From: JACKII01 sp041687435
GTDB taxonomy: Bacteria > Pseudomonadota > Alphaproteobacteria > Bin95
Assembly (NCBI GenBank): GCA_041687435.1
Contig: JAWLBX010000009.1
Location: 1-64,000 of the forward strand
DNA length: 64,000 nucleotides
Direction of reading: 5' to 3'
Shown: piece after piece, positions 17,755 through 27,730 of the stretch
Layout: every line of letters starts with the position of its first letter
How positions within the stretch are numbered: position 1 is the first letter of the stretch
Program-made: the position numbers and the translations under genes
Notes under the pieces: generated by a model
What the model was told of the DNA's origin: nothing
The model's database searches: none
The model's input: the letters and a program-made list of their open reading frames with translations, nothing else

Positions 17755-18677
17755 CGCGGGGCCTCCGCGGTTGGGTCATCCAGCGCTTCGCCGATCCGTT
17801 TGATCTCCCACTGCAGGGCGATGCCGGTTGCAGCCCGCACCCGCTCGCGCACGGTCTCGCCCAGGGTTTCCAAGTCGGCGGCGGAGGCGTCGCCCGTATT
17901 GATCATGAAGTTGCAGTGTTTCTCGCTCATCTCAGCACCGCCGATCCGCAGGCCGCGCCCGCCGGCAGCGTCAATCAACTGCCAAGCCTTGAGGCCCGGC
18001 GGGTTGCGGAAGGTGCTGCCGCCGGTGGCGGAACCGACGGGCTGGCTGCCGGCGCGGGCGGCGGCGATTGCCGCCATTTCCCCGGCGATTCCCTCTGCGC
18101 CGGGAGCGCCATGGAAACGGGCGCGGATGAAGATCCAGCCGTCCGGCAAATCGGAATGGCGGTAGGCATAGCCCAGATCGCGGGGCGAGAGGCGGTGCAG
18201 ACCGCCGTTCGGGTCTACGGCCTCCGCCCAGTCGAGCACGTCAGCGGTCTCGCCGCCATAAGCGCCGGCGTTCATGCGCAAGGCACCGCCGACGGTGCCC
18301 GGAATGCCGGACAGGAAGGCCAGCCGGCCCAGACCCGCCTGCATCGCCTGCTGGGCGACGTTGGCGCACAGTGCGCCCGCACCAGCGATCAAACCGTCGT
18401 CGCCATCGCGCTCTACCCTGGCGAAATTGCGGCCAAGGCGGACAACGACGCCACGAACCCCGGCATCGCGCACCAGCGTGTTGGAGGCGACACCCAGGAC
18501 CGTCACCGGCACGCCGGCAGGCCGGCCGCGCAGAAGGGCGCGCAGGTCGTCTGCATCCTCCGGCCGGAACAGCACCTCCGCCGGTCCGCCAACCTTGAAC
18601 CAGGTGGAGGGGGCGAGCGGTGCTTCCGCCCGCAGGCGGCCGCGCAAGGTGGGAAGGCGGTCGAGAAGCGCAGTCAT
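17751..18677 (-). CDS. murB: UDP-N-acetylenolpyruvoylglucosamine reductase MurB
   Basis: MurB (308 aa) is the FAD/NADPH enzyme that reduces the enolpyruvyl group to give UDP-MurNAc. The FAD-binding segment includes TWFKVGGPAEVLFRPED. The GIPGTVGGALRMNAGAYGGE motif and the catalytic serine region VGSATGGSTFRNPPG are clear, as is the terminal HCNFMINTGDAS. This is the type I form. The start overlaps the murC stop by 4 bp. Confidence 0.96.
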   Translation of the reverse strand: MTALLDRLPTLRGRLRAEAPLAPSTWFKVGGPAEVLFRPEDADDLRALLRGRPAGVPVTVLGVASNTLVRDAGVRGVVVRLGRNFARVERDGDDGLIAGAGALCANVAQQAMQAGLGRLAFLSGIPGTVGGALRMNAGAYGGETADVLDWAEAVDPNGGLHRLSPRDLGYAYRHSDLPDGWIFIRARFHGAPGAEGIAGEMAAIAAARAGSQPVGSATGGSTFRNPPGLKAWQLIDAAGGRGLRIGGAEMSEKHCNFMINTGDASAADLETLGETVRERVRAATGIALQWEIKRIGEALDDPTAEAPR

Positions 18678-20137
18678 GCCACCCCTCCCGCCCGCTGCAA
18701 GGCCCGAAGCTCGTCCGGCAGGGTGGCGGCCCAGCGTGTGATGTTGCCGGCGCCGAGGCAGATCACCAGGTCGCCCGGTTCCGCCAGCTCCAGCACGCGC
18801 GCGGCCAGGTCCGACGGCCCGTCGATGGTTTCAGCGCCGCGGTGGCCGTGGGCGCGCAGCCCGTCGACCAGCGTTTCGTGGCTCACCCCCTCGCGCGGCT
18901 GTTCACCGGCGGCATAAACCGGAGCGACCAGAACGTGTTCGGCTTGGTTGAAGCAGGTGCAGAAATCGTCGAACAGGTCGGCGAGGCGGGAATAGCGGTG
19001 TGGCTGCACCACGGCGATAACCTGACCCGCAGTGGCGCTGCGCGCTGCCTGAAGTACGGCAGCGATTTCCACCGGGTGGTGGCCGTAGTCGTCGATCACG
19101 GTAATGCCGCCGGCCTCGCCGGTGCGGGTGAACCGGCGTTTGACGCCGGCAAAGCCGGCCAGGCCTTGCCTGATCGCATTCTCGCCGATCCCCAGGCGCA
19201 GCGCGATTGCCACGGCGGCCATGGCATTTTGCACGTTGTGATCACCGACCATCGGCAAATGCAAATCGCTCAGCCGTTGCGCGTCTGCGTCCGGTGTGGG
19301 GCGGTATTCGACGTCGAAGCGCACGCCTTCCGGCGAAACCGTCCGGATGGTGCCGTAAACGTCGGCCTGCCGGTTGAAGCCGTAGGTGACGATGCGCCGG
19401 TCCTGCACCCGGGCGGCCAACGCCTGCACCTCCGTATGATCCAGGCAGAGCGCGGCGAAGCCATAGAACGGTATGTTCTCGACAAAGCTGTAAAAGGCAG
19501 CGCGTACGGCCTCGAAACTGCCGTAATGCTCCATATGCTCCGGGTCGATATTGGTGACGACGGCAGCGGTGGCCGGCAGGCGCAGGAAGGTGCCGTCGCT
19601 TTCGTCCGCTTCCACCACCATCCAATCGCCGGCGCCCAGATGGGCGTTGGTGCCGTAGGCGTTGAGAATGCCGCCATTGATCACCGTCGGGTCGAAGCCG
19701 CCGGCGGCCAGCAGCGCCGCGACGATGGAGGTCGTCGTGGTCTTGCCATGGGTGCCGGCGATGGCGACCGACCATTTTAGGCGCATCAGTTCGGCCAGCA
19801 TGTCGGCGCGGCGGACGACCGGCAGACGTTTCTCGCGCGCGGCCACGATCTCCGGATTGCGGGCGTCGATGGCAGACGACACCACGACAACGGAGGCGCC
19901 GCCCAGATTCTCCGCCGCATGGCCGATGGCAACCGCCACGCCAAGCGCCTGCAGGCGTTCGGTATTCGCGCCCGCGGCGATGTCACTGCCCTGCACGGAA
20001 TAGCCCAGATTGTGCATGATCTCGGCAATGCCGCTCATGCCGATGCCGCCGATGCCGATGAAATGCAGCAGACCAATATCGAAGGGCAGGCGCGCCACCG
20101 GTCGTGGCGCATGGTCGGCAGGGCTGGATGGGGTCAT
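18674..20137 (-). CDS. murC: UDP-N-acetylmuramate--L-alanine ligase MurC
   Basis: MurC (487 aa) adds the first residue, L-alanine, to UDP-MurNAc. The N-terminal HFIGIGGIGMSGIAEI is the UDP-binding motif, and the ATP P-loop GTHGKTTTT sits at residues 128-136. The start at ATG 20137 overlaps the murG stop as ATGA; upstream extensions lie inside murG and are rejected. Length and motifs are normal. Confidence 0.97.
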   Translation of the reverse strand: MTPSSPADHAPRPVARLPFDIGLLHFIGIGGIGMSGIAEIMHNLGYSVQGSDIAAGANTERLQALGVAVAIGHAAENLGGASVVVVSSAIDARNPEIVAAREKRLPVVRRADMLAELMRLKWSVAIAGTHGKTTTTSIVAALLAAGGFDPTVINGGILNAYGTNAHLGAGDWMVVEADESDGTFLRLPATAAVVTNIDPEHMEHYGSFEAVRAAFYSFVENIPFYGFAALCLDHTEVQALAARVQDRRIVTYGFNRQADVYGTIRTVSPEGVRFDVEYRPTPDADAQRLSDLHLPMVGDHNVQNAMAAVAIALRLGIGENAIRQGLAGFAGVKRRFTRTGEAGGITVIDDYGHHPVEIAAVLQAARSATAGQVIAVVQPHRYSRLADLFDDFCTCFNQAEHVLVAPVYAAGEQPREGVSHETLVDGLRAHGHRGAETIDGPSDLAARVLELAEPGDLVICLGAGNITRWAATLPDELRALQRAGGVA

Positions 20138-21261
20138 GATGGGAGGCTCCGCAGCGCCACGCCGGGCGCGTCTTTTGCCGGAACCGATAGCGATTCGGCC
20201 AGATCCGCCAGCCGTTCCGCCGCGTCCGGCCGGCCCAGGCTGTGGGCGATTTCCGCCCGTTTCGCCGCGCACCCCGGCAAGGTCAGAATGGTTTCCAATC
20301 TGCCAGCCAGGGCCTCCGCAGAGAAGGCGGCTTGTGGGATCAGCCATGCCGCGCCGGCGGCATCGACCGCGCGGGCGTTCTCGGTCTGGTGGTCGTCCAT
20401 GGCGTGGGGGTAGGGCACCAGCACCGCAGGCCGGCCGATGGTCAGCACTTCGGCGATGGTAGAGGCGCCGGCGCGGGCGATAATCAGATGGCTTGCGGCC
20501 ATGCGCGCCGGCAAGTCGTCGAAGAACGGCGCGATCTCGGCGGCGATGCCGATGTCCGCATAGGCTGCGCGCACCGCGGGTTCGTCCTCCGGGCGGGCCT
20601 GCTGCACTACCTGCAACCGCTTGCGCAGATTGGCCGGGAGCAGCCGGCACGCTGCCGGCAGAACCTCCGCAAAGATATGAGCGCCCTGGCTGCCGCCAAA
20701 CACCAGCAACTGAAACGGTGCCCCGTCAGCAGACGGCTCGTAGGGCATGGCACGCGCTTCAACCACGGCCGAGCGTACCGGAATGCCGGTGAAATGATGG
20801 GCGCCCGTGTCGCGATTGCTGATCTCCGGAAACGCCGTCGCGACGACGCGTGCCATTCCAGCCAGCCGGCGGTTGGCACGGCCGAGAACCGCGTTCTGTT
20901 CAACGAGAATGACCGGCACCCGCAGCAGCCTTGCCGCAAGAACCGGCGGCACGCTTGGATAGCCGCCAAAGCCGACCAGCAGGCTGGCGCGGTCCCGCCG
21001 CAGATGCCAGGCAGCGGTTAGCACGCCAGCCAAGAGCCGAACCACTCCCAGCGCCTTTGCGAATATACTGCCCGAAAGGCGCGTCGCGGGAACGCTACGC
21101 ACCTGGATGCCGCTTTGGAAACGTGCGCCACGCGAATCCGTCAGCACGCTGACCCGGTGGCCGCGCTGCATGAGAGCGTCTGCCAGGGCGACGGCTGAAA
21201 ACAGATGGCCGCCGGTGCCGCCGGCGGCGAGCGCGATGCTGTGCCGGGAATGGCCGGTCAT
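20134..21261 (-). CDS. murG: UDP-GlcNAc:lipid I glycosyltransferase MurG
   Basis: MurG (375 aa) converts lipid I to lipid II at the inner face of the membrane. The family signatures are present: the N-terminal AAGGTGGHLFSAVALADAL G-loop, LLVGFGGYPSVPP, the acceptor-side LVEQNAVLGRANR, and the C-terminal IIARAGASTIAEVL with the UDP-GlcNAc-binding VPYPHAMDDHQ. It overlaps both ftsW (upstream) and murC (downstream) by 4 bp. Confidence 0.97.
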   Translation of the reverse strand: MTGHSRHSIALAAGGTGGHLFSAVALADALMQRGHRVSVLTDSRGARFQSGIQVRSVPATRLSGSIFAKALGVVRLLAGVLTAAWHLRRDRASLLVGFGGYPSVPPVLAARLLRVPVILVEQNAVLGRANRRLAGMARVVATAFPEISNRDTGAHHFTGIPVRSAVVEARAMPYEPSADGAPFQLLVFGGSQGAHIFAEVLPAACRLLPANLRKRLQVVQQARPEDEPAVRAAYADIGIAAEIAPFFDDLPARMAASHLIIARAGASTIAEVLTIGRPAVLVPYPHAMDDHQTENARAVDAAGAAWLIPQAAFSAEALAGRLETILTLPGCAAKRAEIAHSLGRPDAAERLADLAESLSVPAKDAPGVALRSLPS

Positions 21262-22388
21262 ATGGTATCCTCCGGCTCGTAGCCGATGCGTCGCCGGGTC
21301 AATGCCAGCAGAAAGCCCATGCTGACGGCCATGGCCAGCATGGAACTGCCGCCATAGCTGACAAAGGGCAGCGTCATGCCCTTAGCCGGGATCAGCTCCA
21401 GTGCCGACGCCATGTTGATCATGGCTTGAAGGGCAAAACTCACCAGCAAACCGGCTGCCGCCACGCTGACGAACAGGCTGCGTGTCGTCGCCACCCGCAG
21501 CAGGCCGCGAAAGACGACAATGGCGAACAGGGCGACCAGCAGCAGACAGAGCGCAGCGCCGAATTCCTCGCCCGCGACCGCCAGCACGAAATCCGCATGG
21601 GCATCCGGCAACTGGCTCTTGAGTGCGCCGTTGCCCGGGCCGACGCCGAACCAGCCGCCGCTTTCGAAGGCGGCGATGGACTTGTCAATCTGATAGGTAT
21701 CGCCCGCCTCCGGATTGATGAAGCGGTCGATGCGGCTCTTGACGTGGTCAAAGGTGACATAGGCAAACGCCATGCCCGCAACCGCGAGACTGCCCAATGC
21801 TGCGGTGGCGGCGATCGGCAACCCGGCAAGGAAGAACTGCGCCATCCAGACGGCCACGATCACCACCGTCATGCCGATATCCGGCTGGCTGGCGACCAGC
21901 AGCACGGTCACGGCCAGCAGGGCCAGGTTGGCGGCCAGATAGCGCCATTCGCCCGTGCGTTGGAACAGGGCGAACAGCCAAGCGGCGACGATGGCAAGGC
22001 CGGGTTTCATGAACTCCGAGGGCTGGAGCGAAAAGCCGGCAAGGCTGATCCAGCGGCGGGCGCCCTTCGCCTCCGCCCCGAACAGCAGCACAACCACCAG
22101 CAACAGCAGGGTTCCGGCCACCATCAGTGCGCCGCACCATCGCACCTCCCGCGGACCCAGCAGAGAGGCCGTGATCAGGATCAGCGCGGCCAGGGGGGCG
22201 AAAACCAAGTGCCGGCGGACGAAATGGAACGGATCGTAGCCGATAGTGTCGGAAACGCCCGGGCTGCCGGAAACGATCAGGACAATCCCGATGCCCAACA
22301 GGGTCATCAATGCGGCCAGGGTCCAGCGGTCGACGGTCCACCACCAGCGGCCCAGAATGCTGCGGTCGGTGCGGGCAAAGGGGATCAT
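21258..22388 (-). CDS. ftsW: Peptidoglycan glycosyltransferase FtsW
   Basis: FtsW (376 aa) is the SEDS polymerase of septal peptidoglycan, working with FtsI. About ten hydrophobic segments are visible. Conserved stretches include RRWISLAGFSLQPSEFMKPGLAI, the RIDRFINPEAGDTYQ loop, and near the C-terminus LIPAKGMTLPFVSYGGSS. ATG 22388 overlaps the murD stop (ATGA); the longer in-frame start is inside murD. A second small segment before the first membrane helix (TDRSILGRWWWTVDRW) is typical. Confidence 0.96.
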   Translation of the reverse strand: MIPFARTDRSILGRWWWTVDRWTLAALMTLLGIGIVLIVSGSPGVSDTIGYDPFHFVRRHLVFAPLAALILITASLLGPREVRWCGALMVAGTLLLLVVVLLFGAEAKGARRWISLAGFSLQPSEFMKPGLAIVAAWLFALFQRTGEWRYLAANLALLAVTVLLVASQPDIGMTVVIVAVWMAQFFLAGLPIAATAALGSLAVAGMAFAYVTFDHVKSRIDRFINPEAGDTYQIDKSIAAFESGGWFGVGPGNGALKSQLPDAHADFVLAVAGEEFGAALCLLLVALFAIVVFRGLLRVATTRSLFVSVAAAGLLVSFALQAMINMASALELIPAKGMTLPFVSYGGSSMLAMAVSMGFLLALTRRRIGYEPEDTI

Positions 22389-23755
22389 GGCCGCAAGTTC
22401 TCCAACGCCAGGACAGCCGTTCGGAAGGCATCGCCACGGGCCTCGAAATTCGGCCACTGATCGAACGAAGCACAGGCGGGCGACAACAGGACGACGCTCG
22501 GTTCCGGATCGGCTTGCGCCGTCCGGTGGGCTGCCGCGATTGCCGTGATCAGGTCACCTTCCAGCGAACAGGGGATGGCGGCAGCCTCCAAGGTTTGCGC
22601 AAAATCAGCCGCTGCATCGCCGATGACGAAAGCCTTGGCGATTCTTCCGAATAGACTGGAAAGTGGTGTAATACCGCCGGCTTTCGGTAAGCCCCCAAGA
22701 ATCCAATAAATTCTGGAATAGCAAACCAAGGCTTTTGCGGTTGATTCGGCGTTGGTGGCCTTCGAGTCGTTGATGTAATCGACATGGCCGATCCGCCGCA
22801 CAGCCTCTTGTCGGTGTGCCAGGCCAGGGAAGGACGCAAGCCCACTGGCGATTGCTTCGGGTGGGACTCCGAGGCTCAGCGCGGCAGCCGTCACCGCCGC
22901 CGCGTTCTCGGCATTGTGGGCGCCGGGCAGAGCAGGGGACTGGCGCAGATCGGCGATGGTGCGCGCCGGTTCTTGGAGTGCGCTGGCCAGCCTCCCGTCG
23001 CGAACGCCGACCCCGCCGGCCGGCAACCGGCAACCGGACACGGGGATCACGCGCCGGCCGGCTTTTGCGGCCTTTGCCGCCTCGGCCTGGCCGAAGGCGC
23101 CATCAGTGCCGATGACCGCCAGGTCGCCCGGACGGGTGTGCCGCCACAGCCGCGACTTGGCCGCTGCATAGCCATGCAGGCCGCCATGCCGGTCCAGGTG
23201 GTCCGGCGTGAGATTGAGCCAGATGCCGATGTCAAACCGGGCGCTATGGCAAAGTTCCAGTTGATAGGATGACAGCTCCAGAACATAGACGCCGCCATTG
23301 TCCAGCACCGGCAGGTCCAACGCCGCCGCGCCGATATTGCCGCCAGCGATTGCCGGCCGGCCGGCCGCACTCAGCACATGGGCGAGCAGGGCGGTGGTCG
23401 TCGATTTGCCGTTGGTGCCGGTGATGCCGACCAGATTGGCGCCGGTTCCCGCATCGGCCAGCAGGTCGATATCGCAGACCAGAGGGCAGCCCTGGGCAGC
23501 CGCGCGCACCGCGACGGGGTGCGGGGAAGGGTGCAGGAACGGGATGCCGGGGCTCCACACCAAACCCGCCATCGCCGGCCATGCGCCGACGCGGAAATCG
23601 TGCCGTTTGGCGCCGTCCGGCACCGCGTCCGCCTTGTCGTCCCACGCCAGCACTTCGGCACCGCTGGCGAGCAGAGCGGCCGCGGCGGCCCGGCCGGACT
23701 TGCCGAGCCCCATGACGCCGTAACGCTGGCCTTTGGTTTGCGGTAAGGGGATCAT
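22385..23755 (-). CDS. murD: UDP-N-acetylmuramoylalanine--D-glutamate ligase MurD
   Basis: MurD (456 aa) adds D-glutamate to UDP-MurNAc-L-Ala. The N-terminal YGVMGLGKSGRAAAAALL is the nucleotide-sugar motif, GITGTNGKSTTTALLAHVL holds the P-loop, and NDSKATNAESTAKAL lies in the C-terminal domain. The ATG at 23755 is 14 bp after the mraY stop; longer forms extend into mraY and are rejected. Confidence 0.96.
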   Translation of the reverse strand: MIPLPQTKGQRYGVMGLGKSGRAAAAALLASGAEVLAWDDKADAVPDGAKRHDFRVGAWPAMAGLVWSPGIPFLHPSPHPVAVRAAAQGCPLVCDIDLLADAGTGANLVGITGTNGKSTTTALLAHVLSAAGRPAIAGGNIGAAALDLPVLDNGGVYVLELSSYQLELCHSARFDIGIWLNLTPDHLDRHGGLHGYAAAKSRLWRHTRPGDLAVIGTDGAFGQAEAAKAAKAGRRVIPVSGCRLPAGGVGVRDGRLASALQEPARTIADLRQSPALPGAHNAENAAAVTAAALSLGVPPEAIASGLASFPGLAHRQEAVRRIGHVDYINDSKATNAESTAKALVCYSRIYWILGGLPKAGGITPLSSLFGRIAKAFVIGDAAADFAQTLEAAAIPCSLEGDLITAIAAAHRTAQADPEPSVVLLSPACASFDQWPNFEARGDAFRTAVLALENLRP

Positions 23756-23769
23756 GCCTGCCGGCCTTC

Positions 23770-24858
23770 CTACCGCAGTTTCAGCGTGGCGAGGCCCGCC
23801 AGCGCCAGGACCGAGGCGATGATCCAGAACCGGATGACGATGGTTGGCTCCGCCCAGCCTTTCTGCTCGAAATGGTGGTGCAGTGGCGCCATGCGGAACA
23901 CGCGCTTGCCGGTCAGTTTGAAGCTGGCAACCTGCACGATCACCGACACCGCTTCCAGCACGAACAGGCCGCCGATGATCGCCAATACGATTTCGTGTTT
24001 GGTGATGACCGCGATGGTGCCCAGCGCCGCGCCCATGGAAAGCGAGCCGGTGTCGCCCATGAACACCATGGCAGGCGGCGCATTGAACCAGAGGAAGCCC
24101 AGCGCCGCGCCGACCAGCGCGCCGCACAGCACGGCCAGTTCGCCCGTGCCGGCAACGTAATGGATTTGCAGGTATTCCGCGAAAATGACATTGCCGACCA
24201 GATAGGCGATAAAGGCAAAACAGCCCGATGCGATCATCATCGGCACGATGGCGAGCCCATCCAGCCCATCGGTCAGGTTGACGGCGTTGGACGTGCCGAC
24301 GACGACGAAGCAGGCAAACGGCAGGTAGAACCAGCCGAAATCGATCAACAAATCCTTGAACACCGGCACCGCTAGGGAGGTCGCGAGCGGCGTTCCCGTC
24401 AGATGCTGAATCCAGACAAACGCCACGGCGACAATGGCGAATTCCAGCGCCAGCCGTACCCGACCGCTGATGCCGCGGTGCGAGCGGCGGGTCAGCTTGC
24501 GATAGTCGTCTGCGAAGCCGATCAGGCCGAAACCGGCGGTGACCATCAGCACGCACCAGACATAGCCATTTGTGATGTCAGCCCAAAGCAGCGTGCTGAC
24601 GGTGATCGCCAGCAGGATCAGGCTGCCGCCCATGGTCGGCGTGCCGCGCTTGGTCAACAGGTGGGAGGCGGGGCCGTCCTCGCGGATCGGCTGGCCTTCG
24701 CCCTGTTTGGATTTTAGCCAGCGGATGACGGCCGGGCCGAAGGCAAAGCTGAGGAACAGCGCCGTGATGATCGCGCCACCGGTGCGGAAGGTCAGGTAGC
24801 GGAACAGGTTCAGCAACTGGAACTCATCGCCCAGCGGCGACAGCAGGTTATAGAGCAT
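23770..24858 (-). CDS. mraY: Phospho-N-acetylmuramoyl-pentapeptide transferase MraY
   Basis: MraY (362 aa) is the integral membrane enzyme making lipid I on undecaprenyl phosphate. Ten hydrophobic segments are evident. Hallmarks are KRGTPTMGGSLILLAI, the aspartate pair FADDYRKLT, NAVNLTDGLDGLAI, and the cytoplasmic APLHHHFEQKGWAEPTIVIRFW. ATG 24858 was chosen; the gene then overlaps the murF 3' end by 11 bp. Confidence 0.97.
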   Translation of the reverse strand: MLYNLLSPLGDEFQLLNLFRYLTFRTGGAIITALFLSFAFGPAVIRWLKSKQGEGQPIREDGPASHLLTKRGTPTMGGSLILLAITVSTLLWADITNGYVWCVLMVTAGFGLIGFADDYRKLTRRSHRGISGRVRLALEFAIVAVAFVWIQHLTGTPLATSLAVPVFKDLLIDFGWFYLPFACFVVVGTSNAVNLTDGLDGLAIVPMMIASGCFAFIAYLVGNVIFAEYLQIHYVAGTGELAVLCGALVGAALGFLWFNAPPAMVFMGDTGSLSMGAALGTIAVITKHEIVLAIIGGLFVLEAVSVIVQVASFKLTGKRVFRMAPLHHHFEQKGWAEPTIVIRFWIIASVLALAGLATLKLR

Positions 24859-26266
24859 CGGCGTTGTCCTCTTCAGCCGCAGCCTTCCGCAGCGCGCGGA
24901 CAACGCGCGCCATGCCAATGCCAAGCGACCCTTTCACCAAAACCACATCGCCCGCTTTCAGGGCGGGCACAATTTCCGCGGCCAAGGCCGCCGTCTCCGC
25001 CGCGTGGGCGGCTCGTTGTCCAGGCCGGAGCGTTTCCATCAGCGCGGCCATTTCCGGCCCGGCTGCGAATACCAGATCCACCGGCAACTCAGCCAAGGCG
25101 GCGCCGAGTGCGGCATGTTCTGCCTGTGCCGTTGCGCCCAGTTCCAGCATGTCGCCCAGAATGGCGATGCGCCGGCCGTCCGGTTCCGGTTGGTACGCCG
25201 CCAGGACTGCGAAGGCGGCCCGCATGGCCGCCGGGCTTGCATTATAGCTCTCATCGATCAGCGTGATGCGGCCCTCTGGTAGCGTCAGCCGCTCGGTCGC
25301 ACCCCGGCCCCGTGGCGCGCGCAGCGCTGCCAGCGTTGCCGCTGCGGTTTCGATGTCCGCGCCGATGGCGGCCAAACTTGCGAGCGCGCCCAGGCTATTC
25401 ATGACCCAGTGTCGGCCAGGTGCGCCAAGCCGGTAACGCAGTTGGTGGCCGAGAATATCGGCCTCGACCGTCGATCCATCGGCCTCCAGCGTGCAGTGCA
25501 GAAGCCGCGCATCGGCCGCTGTCGCTTCACCGAAGCGCAGCACTTTACCGGCGCCATGGCGGAGCGCCGCCGCCGCCAGCCGTTCGGTATAACCATCGTC
25601 GGCATTGACGACAGCGCTGCCGCCAGGGATCAGGCCTTCGAAAATTTCCGCTTTTGCATCGGCGATGCCATCTACCGACGCGAAAAATTCCGTGTGGGCT
25701 GGCGCAATCCGGGTGATCAGCGCGCAATGCGGGCGGGCCATCCGGCTGAGCGGCCCGATCTCGCCGGCGTGGTTCATGCCAAGCTCGATCACCGCAAAGG
25801 CCGCGTCGCGCGGCAGGCGCGCCAGGGTGAGCGGTGCGCCGATATGATTGTTCAGATTGCCTTGCGTTGCCGAGACCGCGCCTTGTGGCGCCAGCATTCC
25901 GGCCAGCATCTCTTTCGTGCCGGTCTTGCCGACACTGCCGGTGAGCGCGATGACCTTGCCGCCGAATTGCGCGCGGCGGGCCTTGCCCAGCGCCTCCAGC
26001 CCGGCCTGGGTGTCGCTCACCCGCAGCAAGGGGGCATTTCCAGGCAATCCCGCCGGCAGCCGTTCGACCATCGCCGCCGCAGCCCCGGCCGCAAGTGCGG
26101 CGGCCACGTGGTCATGGCCATTATGGGCCGGGCCTTGCAGGGCGATGAACAGGTCGCCCTTGGCGATCGTGCGGGAATCGATGCTGACGCCAGTGGCTTC
26201 CCAGCCGTCCGGCCCGGTGCCGCCGGTCGCCTGTTGTGCCTGTTGAGCCGTCCAAAGCGGAGTCAT
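24848..26266 (-). CDS. murF: UDP-MurNAc-tripeptide D-alanyl-D-alanine ligase MurF
   Basis: MurF (472 aa) attaches the D-Ala-D-Ala dipeptide made by Ddl. The P-loop TGSVGKTGTKEM lies near residue 110, GELGMNHAGEI-type family residues follow (here VIELGMNHAGEIG), and DESYNASPAAMRAAF is the adenine-side motif. It overlaps the murE stop by 4 bp and mraY by 11 bp. Confidence 0.96.
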   Translation of the reverse strand: MTPLWTAQQAQQATGGTGPDGWEATGVSIDSRTIAKGDLFIALQGPAHNGHDHVAAALAAGAAAAMVERLPAGLPGNAPLLRVSDTQAGLEALGKARRAQFGGKVIALTGSVGKTGTKEMLAGMLAPQGAVSATQGNLNNHIGAPLTLARLPRDAAFAVIELGMNHAGEIGPLSRMARPHCALITRIAPAHTEFFASVDGIADAKAEIFEGLIPGGSAVVNADDGYTERLAAAALRHGAGKVLRFGEATAADARLLHCTLEADGSTVEADILGHQLRYRLGAPGRHWVMNSLGALASLAAIGADIETAAATLAALRAPRGRGATERLTLPEGRITLIDESYNASPAAMRAAFAVLAAYQPEPDGRRIAILGDMLELGATAQAEHAALGAALAELPVDLVFAAGPEMAALMETLRPGQRAAHAAETAALAAEIVPALKAGDVVLVKGSLGIGMARVVRALRKAAAEEDNADAL

Positions 26267-27708
26267 GCGGCACCGCCAGCAATGCCCAGCGCCTTCCGGG
26301 TTTCACTCAGATCGTCGAAGGGCAGCACTTGGCCGGCGACGGTCTGGCCTTGCTCGTGTCCCTTGCCGGCGACCAGCAGCGTATCGCCGGGTTGAAGCTG
26401 ACTAACCGCCCAGGCAATCGCCTGCGCCCGGGGACCGATTTCAACGGCGTGCGGGCAACCCTGCATGATCGCGGCGCGGATGGCGGCAGGGTCTTCCGAG
26501 CGCGGATTGTCGTCGGTCACGATGCAAAGATCGGCGCGGCTCGCCGCGACGCGGCCCATTTCCGGCCGCTTGCCTGCATCGCGGTCGCCACCGGCGCCGA
26601 AGACGACCAGCAATCGCCCGGCCGTGGCTTTCCGCAGTGCCTGCAGGGCGGCATCCAGTGCGCCGGGGGTGTGGGCGTAGTCGATGAACACAGCCGCGCC
26701 GTTTGCATGATGGCCGGCCAGTTGCAACCGGCCATCGACCGTTTGCAAGGTTTCGAGCGCCCGTACTGCATCGGCGCGCGGCACACCGCTGGCCAGGGTG
26801 ATGGCCAGCGCGGCCATGGCATTCTCCGCCTGAAAATCGCCGGCGAGCGGCAAATGCACGTCGAACGCCTCGCCCTCCACGCACAAGGCGAGTTGCTGGC
26901 CACCGGCCAAGTCTGTGCGGTTCCGCAGGGCGATGCGATCGCCCTTCCTGCCATAGGTCCAAAGGTCGAGGCCGCGCCGTCTGGCAATGCGGATGGCCTC
27001 CGCCGAAAACGAACCGTCGGCAAAGATTACCGCGGCACCGCCGGCGGGCAGGCGTTCCCGGAACAGGCGCAGTTTGGCGTCCAGGTAGGCGCGCTCCGTC
27101 TTGTGATAATCCAGATGATCGCGGCTGAACGAGGTAAAAGCGCCGATCCTGGCGGCAACGCCGGACAGTCGGTCCTGTTCCAGGCCGTGGCTGGAGGCTT
27201 CCGCCGCGACATGCTCAACGCCGCCGGCTGCCAGTTGTGCCAGCAGGCGGGCCAGGTTGACCGGGTCCGGCGTGGTCAGGCTGCCGCCTTCGCGCCCGTG
27301 CGGCAGCGTTACGCCAAGCGTGCCGATGCTGGCGGCGCGGCGGGCATTGGCGGCCCAGATTTGTCTGGCGAATTCCACGGTCGAGGTCTTGCCGTTGGTG
27401 CCGGTTACGAGTGCGATCCAGTCCGGCTGGCGGCCGTAAAATACCGCCGCCAGTTCCGCCAGCCGCCGCCGCGGGTGCGGGTACAGCACCAGACGCGCCC
27501 GTGCGGCGATGCTTGCGGCGGCTTCGTCCGGCAGGCTGTCGGTCAGGATTACGGCGGCGCCGGCATCCAATGCTTGCGGAATAAAGACTCGGCCGTCGGT
27601 TTTTTCACCTTGCAAGGCCGCAAACAGATACCCTGGTTTGACGGCGCGCGAGTCGGCAGTCAGGCCTGAAACGCCTGTCAATACTGCCAGATCACCCTGG
27701 GCCGCCAT
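26263..27708 (-). CDS. murE: UDP-MurNAc-dipeptide ligase MurE (meso-DAP type)
   Basis: MurE (481 aa) adds the third residue of the stem peptide. The P-loop is VTGTNGKTSTVEF. The motif TDDNPRSED contains DNPR, which in this family marks meso-diaminopimelate specificity rather than lysine, consistent with a Gram-negative wall. The carbamylated-lysine region SSHGLEQDR is also present. It lies 22 bp after ftsI and overlaps murF by 4 bp. Confidence 0.96.
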   Translation of the reverse strand: MAAQGDLAVLTGVSGLTADSRAVKPGYLFAALQGEKTDGRVFIPQALDAGAAVILTDSLPDEAAASIAARARLVLYPHPRRRLAELAAVFYGRQPDWIALVTGTNGKTSTVEFARQIWAANARRAASIGTLGVTLPHGREGGSLTTPDPVNLARLLAQLAAGGVEHVAAEASSHGLEQDRLSGVAARIGAFTSFSRDHLDYHKTERAYLDAKLRLFRERLPAGGAAVIFADGSFSAEAIRIARRRGLDLWTYGRKGDRIALRNRTDLAGGQQLALCVEGEAFDVHLPLAGDFQAENAMAALAITLASGVPRADAVRALETLQTVDGRLQLAGHHANGAAVFIDYAHTPGALDAALQALRKATAGRLLVVFGAGGDRDAGKRPEMGRVAASRADLCIVTDDNPRSEDPAAIRAAIMQGCPHAVEIGPRAQAIAWAVSQLQPGDTLLVAGKGHEQGQTVAGQVLPFDDLSETRKALGIAGGAA

Positions 27709-27730
27709 CGCATCTCCTAGGCCGGTTGGT